From positions 1 through 5,914 of the forward strand of contig JAJXYG010000338.1 of NCBI GenBank assembly GCA_021780705.1: a stretch of DNA of 5,914 bases, read 5' to 3'. Below, piece by piece: positions 1-5,590 of the stretch (positions within the stretch are counted from its first letter, which is position 1; each line of letters starts with the position of its first letter). A program made the position numbers and the translations under genes. A model generated the notes under the pieces. It made no database searches, was not told where the DNA came from, and was given only the letters and a program-made list of their open reading frames with translations. Source of the stretch: Bacteroidota bacterium. GTDB lineage: Bacteria; Bacteroidota; Bacteroidia; Chitinophagales; Chitinophagaceae.

Positions 1-103
1 TTTTCATATCCGGCTGGGTTTTCAGCGTACCCTGATCGAGAAAGTTACTACATTTTTCCCTTGCCACGGCCCTTCTTTGGCAGGAGTGATTTCCAGCTGA
101 CCC

Positions 104-122
104 CAGGGGTTCCCAACCCCTG
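104..122. repeat. Perfect 8-bp inverted repeat (hairpin) upstream of mtaB
   Basis: The arms CAGGGGTT (104-111) and AACCCCTG (115-122) are perfectly complementary around a CCC loop. The stem is GC-rich and should be stable as RNA on either strand. No T-run follows on either strand, so it is not a classic intrinsic terminator. It lies about 38 bases before the mtaB -7 box and could mark the end of a gene lying outside the window or a binding site. The structure is seen directly; its role is unknown. Confidence 0.5.
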
Positions 123-159
123 AAAGGAGGCGCTGCAGGGGCAATCCGGCTTTATTTTC

Positions 160-167
160 TATTTTTG
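160..167 (+). promoter_or_regulatory. Bacteroidota-type -7 promoter element of mtaB
   Basis: TATTTTTG matches the Bacteroidota primary sigma factor -7 consensus TAnnTTTG exactly. It ends only 7 bases before the mtaB ATG, so transcription would start at or within a few bases of the start codon and give a leaderless or nearly leaderless mRNA. No good TTG or TTTG -33 box is seen at the usual distance (about 19-20 bases upstream), which lowers confidence. No Shine-Dalgarno sequence lies at a usable distance: AAAGGAGG at 123-130 is over 40 bases upstream of the ATG. Confidence 0.5.
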
Positions 168-174
168 CACCTCT

Positions 175-1446
175 ATGACCACTACCAAGTCAGTTGCCCT
201 TCATACCCTGGGTTGCAAACTCAACTATTCTGAAACCTCTTCCATAGAAAGGTTGATGGAAAAGGAGGGTTTTGTGAGCAGGGATTTTACTGAAAAGGCG
301 GACGTTTACGTCATCAATACCTGTTCGGTCACTGAAAACGCAGACCGGGAATGCCGCCAGCTGATCCGCAGAATCCAGCGCAGGGCCCCCGAAGCCCTGG
401 TGGTAGTCACCGGTTGCTATGCCCAACTCAAACCTGATGAAATTGCGGCCATCGACGGAGTGGACCTCGTGCTGGGGGCGGCCGAGAAGTTCAATATCAC
501 CCACCATCTGAAAGAATTGACCAAGGGATCTCCCTCCAAAATATGCAGTTGTGATATCGGGGATATTGAGGGATTTCACGGGTCCTTTTCCCTTCACTCC
601 CGCACCCGAACCTTTCTGAAAGTCCAGGACGGATGTGATTATAACTGCTCGTTTTGCACCATCCCGCTGGCCCGCGGCAAAAGCAGACGCCATCCCGTCC
701 AAAATGTGCTGGCGGATATTGAGAAGATTGCTGCAGCAGGGGTCAAAGAGATTGTGCTCACGGGTATCAACCTCGGCGATTACGGCAAAAATGAGGCAGG
801 GCTCCGGACTCCTAAGAATTTCTACAGCCTGCTTGACGCCATCGAAGATTTGGAGGGGGTACCCCGCTACCGGATTTCCTCCATTGAACCGAACCTGCTC
901 ACCGGTGAGATCATTGACCTGGTGGCCGGAAGTAATAAGATTATGCCCCATTTTCATATCCCCCTGCAAAGTGGCAGTAACCGGATCCTGAGGCTGATGA
1001 GAAGGAGGTACCAGCGGGAATTATACGCCGAAAAGGTAGCCCGGATCAAAAAAGAGATCCCCGATGCGGGGATCGGGGTGGATGTCATTACCGGATTTCC
1101 CGGGGAAACAGAGGCAGATTTCAGGGAAACCTGTGACTTTCTTTCCGACCTGGATGTATCCTACTTCCATGTGTTCACTTATTCGGAAAGGGCCCAGACC
1201 CAGGCCCTGGAAATTCAGCCGGTGGTGCCGGTAGAAGTGCGCAATGAAAGAACAAAGATTTTGCGTAACTTATCCTACCGAAAGGCAGCAGCGTTTGCTA
1301 CTTCCCAGGAGGGAACGATGCGAAAGGTACTTTTTGAAGGAAAAAGCAAATCCCCGATGATGGAAGGCTTCACTGACAATTATATCAAAATCACGGCTCC
1401 CTTCAGGGAGGATTGGGCCAATACCATCGTAGACTGGACAATTTAA
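175..1446 (+). CDS. mtaB: MtaB, tRNA N6-threonylcarbamoyladenosine (t6A37) methylthiotransferase
   Basis: This is a cytoplasmic radical-SAM enzyme that adds a methylthio group to C2 of t6A at position 37 of ANN-decoding tRNAs, giving ms2t6A and supporting accurate decoding. The three domains of the family are visible. The N-terminal methylthiotransferase domain carries the auxiliary 4Fe-4S cysteines C14 (LGCKLN), C50 (NTCSVT) and C81 (TGCYAQ). The radical-SAM core has C154, C158 and C161 (GCDYNCSFC), followed by LTGINLGDYG, a SSIEP motif and a GFPGE motif. The last 45 or so residues fit a TRAM RNA-binding domain. LGCKLN and the overall pattern favour MtaB over MiaB or RimO. The 423 residues are near family length, so it looks intact. 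The start is supported by the -7 box directly upstream. The next gene follows after 6 bases on the same strand, suggesting one transcript. Confidence 0.95.
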   Translation: MTTTKSVALHTLGCKLNYSETSSIERLMEKEGFVSRDFTEKADVYVINTCSVTENADRECRQLIRRIQRRAPEALVVVTGCYAQLKPDEIAAIDGVDLVLGAAEKFNITHHLKELTKGSPSKICSCDIGDIEGFHGSFSLHSRTRTFLKVQDGCDYNCSFCTIPLARGKSRRHPVQNVLADIEKIAAAGVKEIVLTGINLGDYGKNEAGLRTPKNFYSLLDAIEDLEGVPRYRISSIEPNLLTGEIIDLVAGSNKIMPHFHIPLQSGSNRILRLMRRRYQRELYAEKVARIKKEIPDAGIGVDVITGFPGETEADFRETCDFLSDLDVSYFHVFTYSERAQTQALEIQPVVPVEVRNERTKILRNLSYRKAAAFATSQEGTMRKVLFEGKSKSPMMEGFTDNYIKITAPFREDWANTIVDWTI

Positions 1447-1452
1447 TAGCGG

Positions 1453-1743
1453 ATGAAAGTATACCAGGCAAATATTGAATTCAATTACCCGGAAGATTTT
1501 ATGAAATATATTCCGGAGCACCGGACCCTGATCAATATGCTGATCAATACCAATGTGATTGAAAGCTATGCCGTCAGCCTCGAAAGCAGGCGTTCCTGGA
1601 TCGTCATCAATGCCGGATCCAAGGAAGAGGTGATGGAAATTTTAAGCCGCTCCCCGCTGTATAAATTCTGGACCTTCACGATCGATGAATTATTTCTCTA
1701 CGACGGCCAGAATTTCAGGCTCCCCAAACTGCAATTTAATTAA
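1453..1743 (+). CDS. Small conserved-type protein with predicted ferredoxin-like fold, downstream of mtaB
   Basis: This 96-residue soluble protein has no signal peptide or membrane segment. The sequence suggests a beta-alpha-beta-beta-alpha-beta order: KVYQANIEF strand, long helix around residues 13-36, strands around IESYAVSLES and SWIVINAG, a helix SKEEVMEILSRSPLYKF, and a last strand WTFTIDELFLYDG. That order fits the dimeric ferredoxin-like fold of muconolactone-isomerase-like and YciI-like proteins, but no catalytic motif is recognised, so no reaction is assigned. The ATG at 1453 lies 6 bases after the mtaB stop with no Shine-Dalgarno sequence, as is common in Bacteroidota, so translation may depend on coupling. 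Its stop codon overlaps the stop of the opposing NUDIX gene. That it is a real gene is well supported by its codon-like composition and position; its function is unknown. Confidence 0.8.
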   Translation: MKVYQANIEFNYPEDFMKYIPEHRTLINMLINTNVIESYAVSLESRRSWIVINAGSKEEVMEILSRSPLYKFWTFTIDELFLYDGQNFRLPKLQFN

Positions 1744-2207
1744 CCGGCCAGATGCCGCTCCGCCCACTCCTGCAGCAGGGATAGTTGCCCCGGGTGGATT
1801 TTCAAACCAGCCTCCTTGAGTGTAAACCAGCCTGCCCGGTCTATTTCCGGAAATTTCTGGGTTTTTCCGGAATGTGGAGGCCACTCCATTTCAAAATCGT
1901 TGCTGCGGATAATACTGAGGTCAAGATTATGTTCCAGTGCAAAGGCTATAATTTTTTTCCCGCTTTTCAGCTTTACCGGGGAAAGTGGAATAAAACTTCC
2001 GGAGACCGAAATTCCGGTCTCCTCCCGAAACTCCCTTTTCGCTCCCGCCAGTGGCTCCTCCCCTTCCTCCAGTTCCCCCTTGGGAATGGACCAGGCTCCC
2101 AAATCCTTTTTGGCCCAGAAAGGACCTCCCAGGTGTACCAGCAGGACCTCCGGTTTCATCGAAGTTTTTCGGTACAGAAGGAGCCCCGCACTGATTTTTG
2201 ATTTCAT
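1740..2207 (-). CDS. NUDIX hydrolase (COG4119-like predicted NTP pyrophosphohydrolase)
   Basis: This 155-residue cytoplasmic enzyme carries a complete Nudix box at residues 44-66: G44, E50, R58-E59, E62-E63, G65 and I66, matching GX5EX7REUXEEXGU with no missing residue. The acidic residues bind the divalent metals used to hydrolyse a nucleoside diphosphate linked to another group. The start SAGLLLYR, the stretch LVHLGGPFWAKKDLGAWSIP just before the box, and a C-terminal helix ending in WAERHLAG are typical of the COG4119 subgroup, whose substrates are not firmly known. The ATG at 2207 places SAGLLLYR at residues 6-13, as expected. It is transcribed divergently from the S41 peptidase across a 163-base spacer and converges on the 96-residue gene, sharing the TTAA at 1740-1743. 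It looks intact. Roles such as dinucleoside polyphosphate or oxidised nucleotide cleavage are possible but not shown. Confidence 0.92.
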   Translation of the reverse strand: MKSKISAGLLLYRKTSMKPEVLLVHLGGPFWAKKDLGAWSIPKGELEEGEEPLAGAKREFREETGISVSGSFIPLSPVKLKSGKKIIAFALEHNLDLSIIRSNDFEMEWPPHSGKTQKFPEIDRAGWFTLKEAGLKIHPGQLSLLQEWAERHLAG

Positions 2208-2297
2208 GGTATTTTGGTTTCCAGTTGATTGAAATCCGGATACTACCCAGGGAGAATTACCAGAAAAACAGGAAAAATCTCCTCCAAAGGTTGTTAA

Positions 2298-2321
2298 ATC
2301 CTGCCAGGAATCCTGCCAGGT
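2298..2321. repeat. 12-bp tandem repeat with dyad core in the NUDIX/S41 divergent spacer
   Basis: ATCCTGCCAGG occurs at 2298-2308 and again at 2310-2320, so the period is 12 bases. Each copy contains CCTG-C-CAGG, a short palindrome with a one-base centre. The pair lies between two divergent start codons, 50-73 bases upstream of the S41 ATG, around the place where the -33 region of its promoter would be. Tandem dyads in this position can be operators, but a role is inference only. Confidence 0.5.
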
Positions 2322-2345
2322 GTATAAAAATCGAAAGAACTTTGT

Positions 2346-2353
2346 TTATTTTG
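2346..2353 (+). promoter_or_regulatory. Candidate -7 element for the S41 peptidase gene
   Basis: TTATTTTG matches the Bacteroidota -7 consensus TAnnTTTG at all fixed positions but one. It ends 17 bases before the ATG at 2371, so a leader of about 10 bases would result. No convincing TTTG -33 box lies about 20 bases upstream; that region contains the end of the 12-base tandem repeat. This is a weak call that rests on one motif and on position. Confidence 0.3.
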
Positions 2354-2370
2354 AAGGGCAATAGCACACT

Positions 2371-3753
2371 ATGAAAAAAAACAATCTGATCTGGATCCTG
2401 CTTTCCCTCCTGAGCATGCAATTGATGACTTCGTGTAAGAAGACCAGTCCGGCCCAGACCTCTACCCCCCCTTTGGATTCTACCGCCCGGGCCTCCCTGG
2501 CTCTGGATTCTGCCCTGATTGATGCCCAGCAATATTACCTCTGGTATAACCAGATTCCCAGTACCTTTTCACCCCAAAGTTACAGTGACCCCAATGCTCT
2601 CATGATAGGCCTTCGAAACTATAGCCTTGAACCCGGCTTTGGTGCCACCCCCGTGGACCGCTGGAGCTTCGGGGTACTCCAGACCGACTGGAACCAACTG
2701 AGTGGGGGTATCGGTACCACGACCAATGCTACGATCACAGGAGATTTTGGACTTAATGTATTTTTCCGCCAGCAGGGAGACCTCAGGGTCAAACTGGTCT
2801 TTCCGGCCTCCCCGGCAGGACTCGCCGGAATCCAGCGGGGATGGCAGATCACCAAGATCAATGGCAATACCAACATCACGACTTCCAATGCCACCTTCAT
2901 TATCAACAGCGTCTATTATAGCACGGCCTCCACCTTCACCTTCCTCAAACCGGACGGATCCTCGGTAGACATCAGCCTCACGGCTGCTACCTATCCTGAG
3001 CCCCCGGTATATATGGATACGGTGTATACCGTCAACTCCAAGACTATTGGGTATTTGGTGGTCAATTCCTTCCTGGGAGACACCACCGAGATGGCGGCAG
3101 CCTATAAGCAGGCCATCAACCACTTCAATACTCAAAATGTCACCGACATCATTGTGGACCTGAGGTACAACGGAGGAGGCTATGTCACTGCACAGAGGGA
3201 CCTGGCCGACTACCTGGCCCCCAATTCGGCCAGCGGGGGCCTCATGATGAAGGAAACCTTCAACGACAAGAATCAGGCACTCAACTCCTCGCTTTATTTC
3301 TCCAAAACGGGTCCGATCAACCCCAATCATATCGTCTTTATCGTCTCCCAGTTTACGGCTTCAGCCGGGGAATTGCTGATCAATAACCTGAAACCCTATC
3401 TGACAGAAAAACTCATCGGCCCGGGAAATACCGATGGGAAGCCGGTGGGATTCTTCCCCATTTCTGACGGGAAATGGTATGTGTTCCCGGTTTCATTCCG
3501 CTCAACCAACAGCCAGGGAAATGGATCGTACTTCAGCGGATTTACCCCGGATGCCATCGCCGCAGACGGGCTGGATAAAAATTGGGGCGACGTCACCGAA
3601 TCCTGCCTGGCAGAAGCCATCAAATATATCACTACCGGCACCTTCACCCCGGCAAGCCAGCAGCCTTTGCGGACAGACCCTTCGGTTTTGGCCGGAAATC
3701 AACAACTGAACCGGGCATTTAGCGGGGTTATCGATGCCAGAATGATGAAATAA
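2371..3753 (+). CDS. S41-family (C-terminal processing type) serine peptidase, predicted lipoprotein
   Basis: This 460-residue exported protein starts with a lipoprotein signal: MKKNN, a hydrophobic stretch and LMTSC with the lipidated cysteine at C22, followed by a Lys- and Thr/Pro-rich linker. Residues about 120-205 look like a PDZ-like substrate-binding domain (VFPASPAGLAGIQRGWQITK). The S41 core begins with TIGYLVVNSF (225-234) and includes IIVDLRYNGGG (260-270). The predicted catalytic Ser is S331 in FTASAGEL with E334 three residues on, and the general-base Lys is K357 in TDGKPVG, 26 residues after the Ser, close to the spacing in tail-specific proteases. The family cleaves peptide bonds with a Ser-Lys pair. 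The cell location should be periplasmic, anchored to a membrane. It has its own divergent promoter region and no same-strand partner. The natural substrate is unknown. It looks complete. Confidence 0.9.
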   Translation: MKKNNLIWILLSLLSMQLMTSCKKTSPAQTSTPPLDSTARASLALDSALIDAQQYYLWYNQIPSTFSPQSYSDPNALMIGLRNYSLEPGFGATPVDRWSFGVLQTDWNQLSGGIGTTTNATITGDFGLNVFFRQQGDLRVKLVFPASPAGLAGIQRGWQITKINGNTNITTSNATFIINSVYYSTASTFTFLKPDGSSVDISLTAATYPEPPVYMDTVYTVNSKTIGYLVVNSFLGDTTEMAAAYKQAINHFNTQNVTDIIVDLRYNGGGYVTAQRDLADYLAPNSASGGLMMKETFNDKNQALNSSLYFSKTGPINPNHIVFIVSQFTASAGELLINNLKPYLTEKLIGPGNTDGKPVGFFPISDGKWYVFPVSFRSTNSQGNGSYFSGFTPDAIAADGLDKNWGDVTESCLAEAIKYITTGTFTPASQQPLRTDPSVLAGNQQLNRAFSGVIDARMMK

Positions 3754-4042
3754 GATAAGGAGCCTTAAAAATAAAAGGTGAGACGCCCGGGACGACACCA
3801 CACCTAAATTGACCGCCATCCCGATTGAATTAGTGCTTGGATTCTACCATCACCACCCGGTATACAAACCTGGCCGGTGGAGTCACGGACAATTTCTGTA
3901 AGGAATCCAGCCCTGAGGTAGGAAATTTGGTTTCAGGTTTCCACTCCTGGCTCAATGCAGAATTAAGATTGGGAAAAAGGTCGATAGACAGGCAAATAAA
4001 TTTCATGGGGCCCTCTGTGGGGGCAAGCACAATTGAATTGCC

Positions 4043-4156
4043 CCATCCCTTCTGTCCTGAGAAACCCTTGTCCATGGCATCCTTGATAAAAGTGGCCCAG
4101 TTGTTATTTTCCTCCTTTATGAACGTATTGGGGTCCGAGGAATTATGGTAATTCAT
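4043..4156 (-). other. Second copy of an internal protein repeat in the broken gene
   Basis: This stretch encodes MNYHNSSDP followed by FIKEENNNW, then KxxxDxG and a later Trp. It matches an earlier copy encoded at 4408-4515 (YRHVPPDK, then FIKRETTYW, then RxxxDxG and a Trp). The pattern FIKxExxxWxxxx[RK]xxxDxG has identical spacing in both, without gaps. This indicates a duplicated domain, plausibly two ferredoxin-like (dimeric alpha/beta barrel) halves in one chain. The fold is inference; the repeated pattern is seen directly. Confidence 0.6.
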
Positions 4157-4407
4157 AACCACATACTTGAAGTCATTATCAGGATTGGCATTGGAAGCCT
4201 GCTCCCCACCTACGCTTCTGGTAAATATCTGGGAGGTGACCGTACTCATGGAATAGGTATCCATGTCGCCTGCAGGGCCCCCCGGGAACATTCCACTAGG
4301 ATCAAAGACCTTGCTGAGGTCTGCGTCGATATCAGGAAAAGTATTGACAAAAAAAGGACATTGGAAGAATGATCCATATCCACCCCGCCCACCTTTTCCA
4401 GCAGAGC

Positions 4408-4515
4408 CCAAAAACTCATTTTACCTTCATCGATGGTCTTCCTGGCTACCTTACTCCAGTAGGTGGTTTCCCTTTTTATGAATTCAGCAATCTTATCAGG
4501 TGGTACGTGCCTGTA
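4408..4515 (-). other. First copy of the internal protein repeat in the broken gene
   Basis: This is the N-terminal copy, lying just after the premature TAG and before the T-run frameshift, so it is in the frame that is disconnected from the second copy. It encodes YRHVPPDKIAEFIKRETTYW and then RKTIDEGKMSFW. That it matches the second copy residue by residue in spacing is independent evidence that this frame was really coding. Confidence 0.6.
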
Positions 4516-4647
4516 CTGGTATGAAGTGATTCCCTAGGCCGCCAGGGAATTGGAGGAGCTGAACGTAAGCGAAAAATTCAAAAGGAGGATGCACAATCCC
4601 TTGAACAAGAAATTTCTTTCATGTGAAATGTTTTTGAATGATGAATA

Positions 4648-4655
4648 AAAAAGTA
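4648..4655 (-). promoter_or_regulatory. Weak candidate -7 element for the broken gene
   Basis: On the minus strand this reads TACTTTTT, one base off TAnnTTTG. It ends 25 bases before the ATG at 4622. The bases just upstream are the unusual GGGGGGCCCCC block, and only a CTG, not TTG, sits near the -33 distance. It competes with a second candidate further upstream: TTTG (minus strand of 4840-4843), 20 bases, then TATATTTA (minus strand of 4812-4819), which has better spacing but would leave a leader near 185 bases. Confidence 0.2.
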
Positions 4656-4811
4656 GGGGGCCCCCCATAAAAGCAGGTGCTCTTTTACAAACGCAGTAAT
4701 TTCAGGCTTACGCATCTTTGGCTCAACCTCATGCGTGTCAGGTGTATTTATCCCGGGAAAGTCTTCACTGGGTACACTGGGGTGTATCAGGAGAAAATTG
4801 TGCGAGTAAAT

Positions 4812-4843
4812 TAAATATAATAATTATTTATATCTTTTTCAAA
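4812..4843 (-). promoter_or_regulatory. Candidate Bacteroidota-type promoter in AT-rich block
   Basis: On the minus strand TTTG (4843-4840) is followed after 20 bases by TATATTTA (4819-4812), one base off the -7 consensus and with family-typical spacing. It would drive the broken gene with a long leader of about 185 bases. AT-rich DNA produces such matches by chance, so confidence is low. Confidence 0.25.
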
Positions 4844-4854
4844 TTTATTTGTTG

Positions 4855-4886
4855 CAAAAAGAAAATGCTACCCAATAAAAGTTGGG
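4855..4886 (-). terminator. Candidate intrinsic terminator of the acetyltransferase gene
   Basis: On the minus strand a stem CCCAA (4886-4882), loop CTTTTA, TTGGG (4875-4871) is followed by the T-rich CATTTTCTTTTT. The hairpin lies about 66 bases past the acetyltransferase stop, in the right orientation. The stem is only 5 base pairs and the T tract starts a few bases late and is interrupted by a C, so this is a modest candidate. Confidence 0.35.
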
Positions 4887-4952
4887 GTGTGAAGGATCTT
4901 GCCGGGTCATGGGAAAATTCAATTTGTAAAGGCAACCTGCCCCCATATGGTG

Positions 4953-5534
4953 CTATGTGCTTAGGGTTTCGGGGATCATGGACCGGATTACAGAAGGAGG
5001 GATTGCTGGAAAAGCTACCGGCTGGGACGGGGGATTGAGACAGGGATTTAGTGACAACTGCCACCAGCTTACCGTATGCCATTGGTGTAATTTATAGCCT
5101 ATATTCTTATAATCCCCTATCCAGTCAAATCCCTGCTTGCGGTGGAATTGCACGCTTTTTTCGTTCGGGAGGGTAATTCCTGCATACACATGGACAATCC
5201 CCTGGAATTGCAGGATTGAAAAGAGGGACTGGTAGAGTCGGGCAGCGATTCCCTTACCATGAAATCCTGGGTCTACATAGACAGAGCTTTCCACACACCA
5301 CTGGTAAGCGGCCCGTTCCCGGTGATGGGTCGCATAGGCATAGCCTGCGACCGCCCCCTGGCTTTCATAAATCAGCCAGGGCCATTTTTCCAGGTAATGA
5401 CCAATCCTTTGTGACATCACCTCTGCGGAAGGAATCTCTGTTTCAAAAGTGATGGCTGACCCGCTTACGAAAGGGCCGTAGATATCTAATACAGCTGGCG
5501 CATCTTCTGGCCGGGCGATACGTATATATTCCAT
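4953..5534 (-). CDS. GNAT-family N-acetyltransferase, phosphinothricin/methionine sulfoximine acetyltransferase-like
   Basis: This 193-residue cytoplasmic enzyme should move an acetyl group from acetyl-CoA to an amine. The N-terminus IRIARPEDAPAVLDIYGPFV and AITFETEIPSAEVMSQRI are typical of the Pat/Bar/YncA group. The acetyl-CoA pyrophosphate-binding loop is at residues 87-100 (VDPGFHGKGIAARL), with Gly at 90 where many members have Gln or Arg. ITLPNEKSVQFHRKQGF (120-136) with N124, and GYKLHQWHTVSWWQ (146-159), are hallmarks of the same group. Such enzymes act on amino-acid analogues such as methionine sulfoximine or phosphinothricin, but the true substrate cannot be read from sequence. A Pro-rich tail of about 30 residues follows. 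The ATG at 5534 is the first possible start, as an in-frame TAA lies 15 bases upstream. It follows the cvfB-like gene by 56 bases on the same strand. Confidence 0.9.
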   Translation of the reverse strand: MEYIRIARPEDAPAVLDIYGPFVSGSAITFETEIPSAEVMSQRIGHYLEKWPWLIYESQGAVAGYAYATHHRERAAYQWCVESSVYVDPGFHGKGIAARLYQSLFSILQFQGIVHVYAGITLPNEKSVQFHRKQGFDWIGDYKNIGYKLHQWHTVSWWQLSLNPCLNPPSQPVAFPAIPPSVIRSMIPETLST

Positions 5535-5590
5535 GTTCCAGGTACTTTAAGGTGAACAGTGTCAATCGATGTAATTCAGTGCCTCCTTTT

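Larger units (their letters stand above)
3830..4622 (-). pseudogene. Broken gene for a secreted two-repeat alpha/beta protein of unknown function
   Basis: The longest uninterrupted part of the minus-strand reading frame runs from about 4352 to the TAA at 3830, but meaningful coding continues upstream in another frame. From the ATG at 4622, adding one A to the AAA run at 4617-4619 gives MKRNFLFKGLCILLLNF, a typical signal peptide ending SSSNSLAA. The next codon is TAG (4536-4534), one transition away from CAG. After it the frame reads GITSYQYRHVPPDKIAEF and on to KVGGVDMDHSSNVLFL. Adding one T to the T7 run (4355-4349 on the minus strand) then joins it to VNTFPDIDADLSKVFDPSG and the rest. Two single-base repairs turn 793 bases into 795, or 265 codons. 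The repaired protein would be exported, about 264 residues, and contains an internal duplication described below. An upstream in-frame ATG at 4668 would avoid the first lesion but gives a poor signal peptide. Sequencing error is an alternative for the two homopolymer lesions. Function is not recognised. Confidence 0.75.
4623..4952. other. Intergenic region between the broken gene and the acetyltransferase
   Basis: No convincing gene was found in this 330-base stretch. An open frame on the plus strand across 4718-5038 has an unnatural run of Ile, Phe and Lys where it crosses AT-rich DNA and overlaps the acetyltransferase end, so it is not a gene. The region holds an AT-rich block at about 4806-4850, a GC palindrome GGGGGCCCCC at 4656-4665, a small TACAC-TGGG-GTGTA hairpin at 4773-4786, and the possible promoters and terminator listed separately. 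Confidence 0.6.

Noticed and set aside
1..123. Open frame on the plus strand from the left edge to TGA at 121-123 (and another ending at 100) as a possible partial gene
   Set aside because: The 33-40 residues match no family I know, two plus frames are open at once, and the end runs into the 104-122 hairpin. A gene tail is possible but not supported.
1056..1074. Perfect inverted repeat GATCCCCG-ATG-CGGGGATC inside mtaB
   Set aside because: It encodes the conserved IPDAGIGVD region of the radical-SAM domain, so the symmetry is most simply a by-product of coding.
2001..2022. Perfect inverted repeat GGAGACCG-AAATTC-CGGTCTCC inside the NUDIX gene
   Set aside because: It encodes the end of the Nudix box and the following strand (EETGISVSG); there is no T tract, so it is likely chance, although it could affect the mRNA.
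3754..3829. Bidirectional terminator between the S41 gene and the broken gene
   Set aside because: Only TAAGG-AG-CCTTA (loop too short) and AGGTG...CACCT (long, mostly unpaired interior) were found; neither is convincing.
4349..4355. Programmed ribosomal frameshifting at the T7 run
   Set aside because: It would not explain the premature TAG or the lesion after the ATG, so gene decay or sequencing error is the simpler reading.
4718..5038. 106-residue plus-strand open frame
   Set aside because: It crosses the AT-rich block giving an Ile/Phe/Lys run, overlaps the acetyltransferase end antisense, and resembles no protein.
5580..5590. AAAAAGGAGG on the minus strand right after the cvfB-like stop as a ribosome binding site
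   Set aside because: It is about 45 bases from the acetyltransferase ATG, and an in-frame TAA lies between them; the only reachable start (TTG) opens a frame that is antisense-like shadow of the acetyltransferase.
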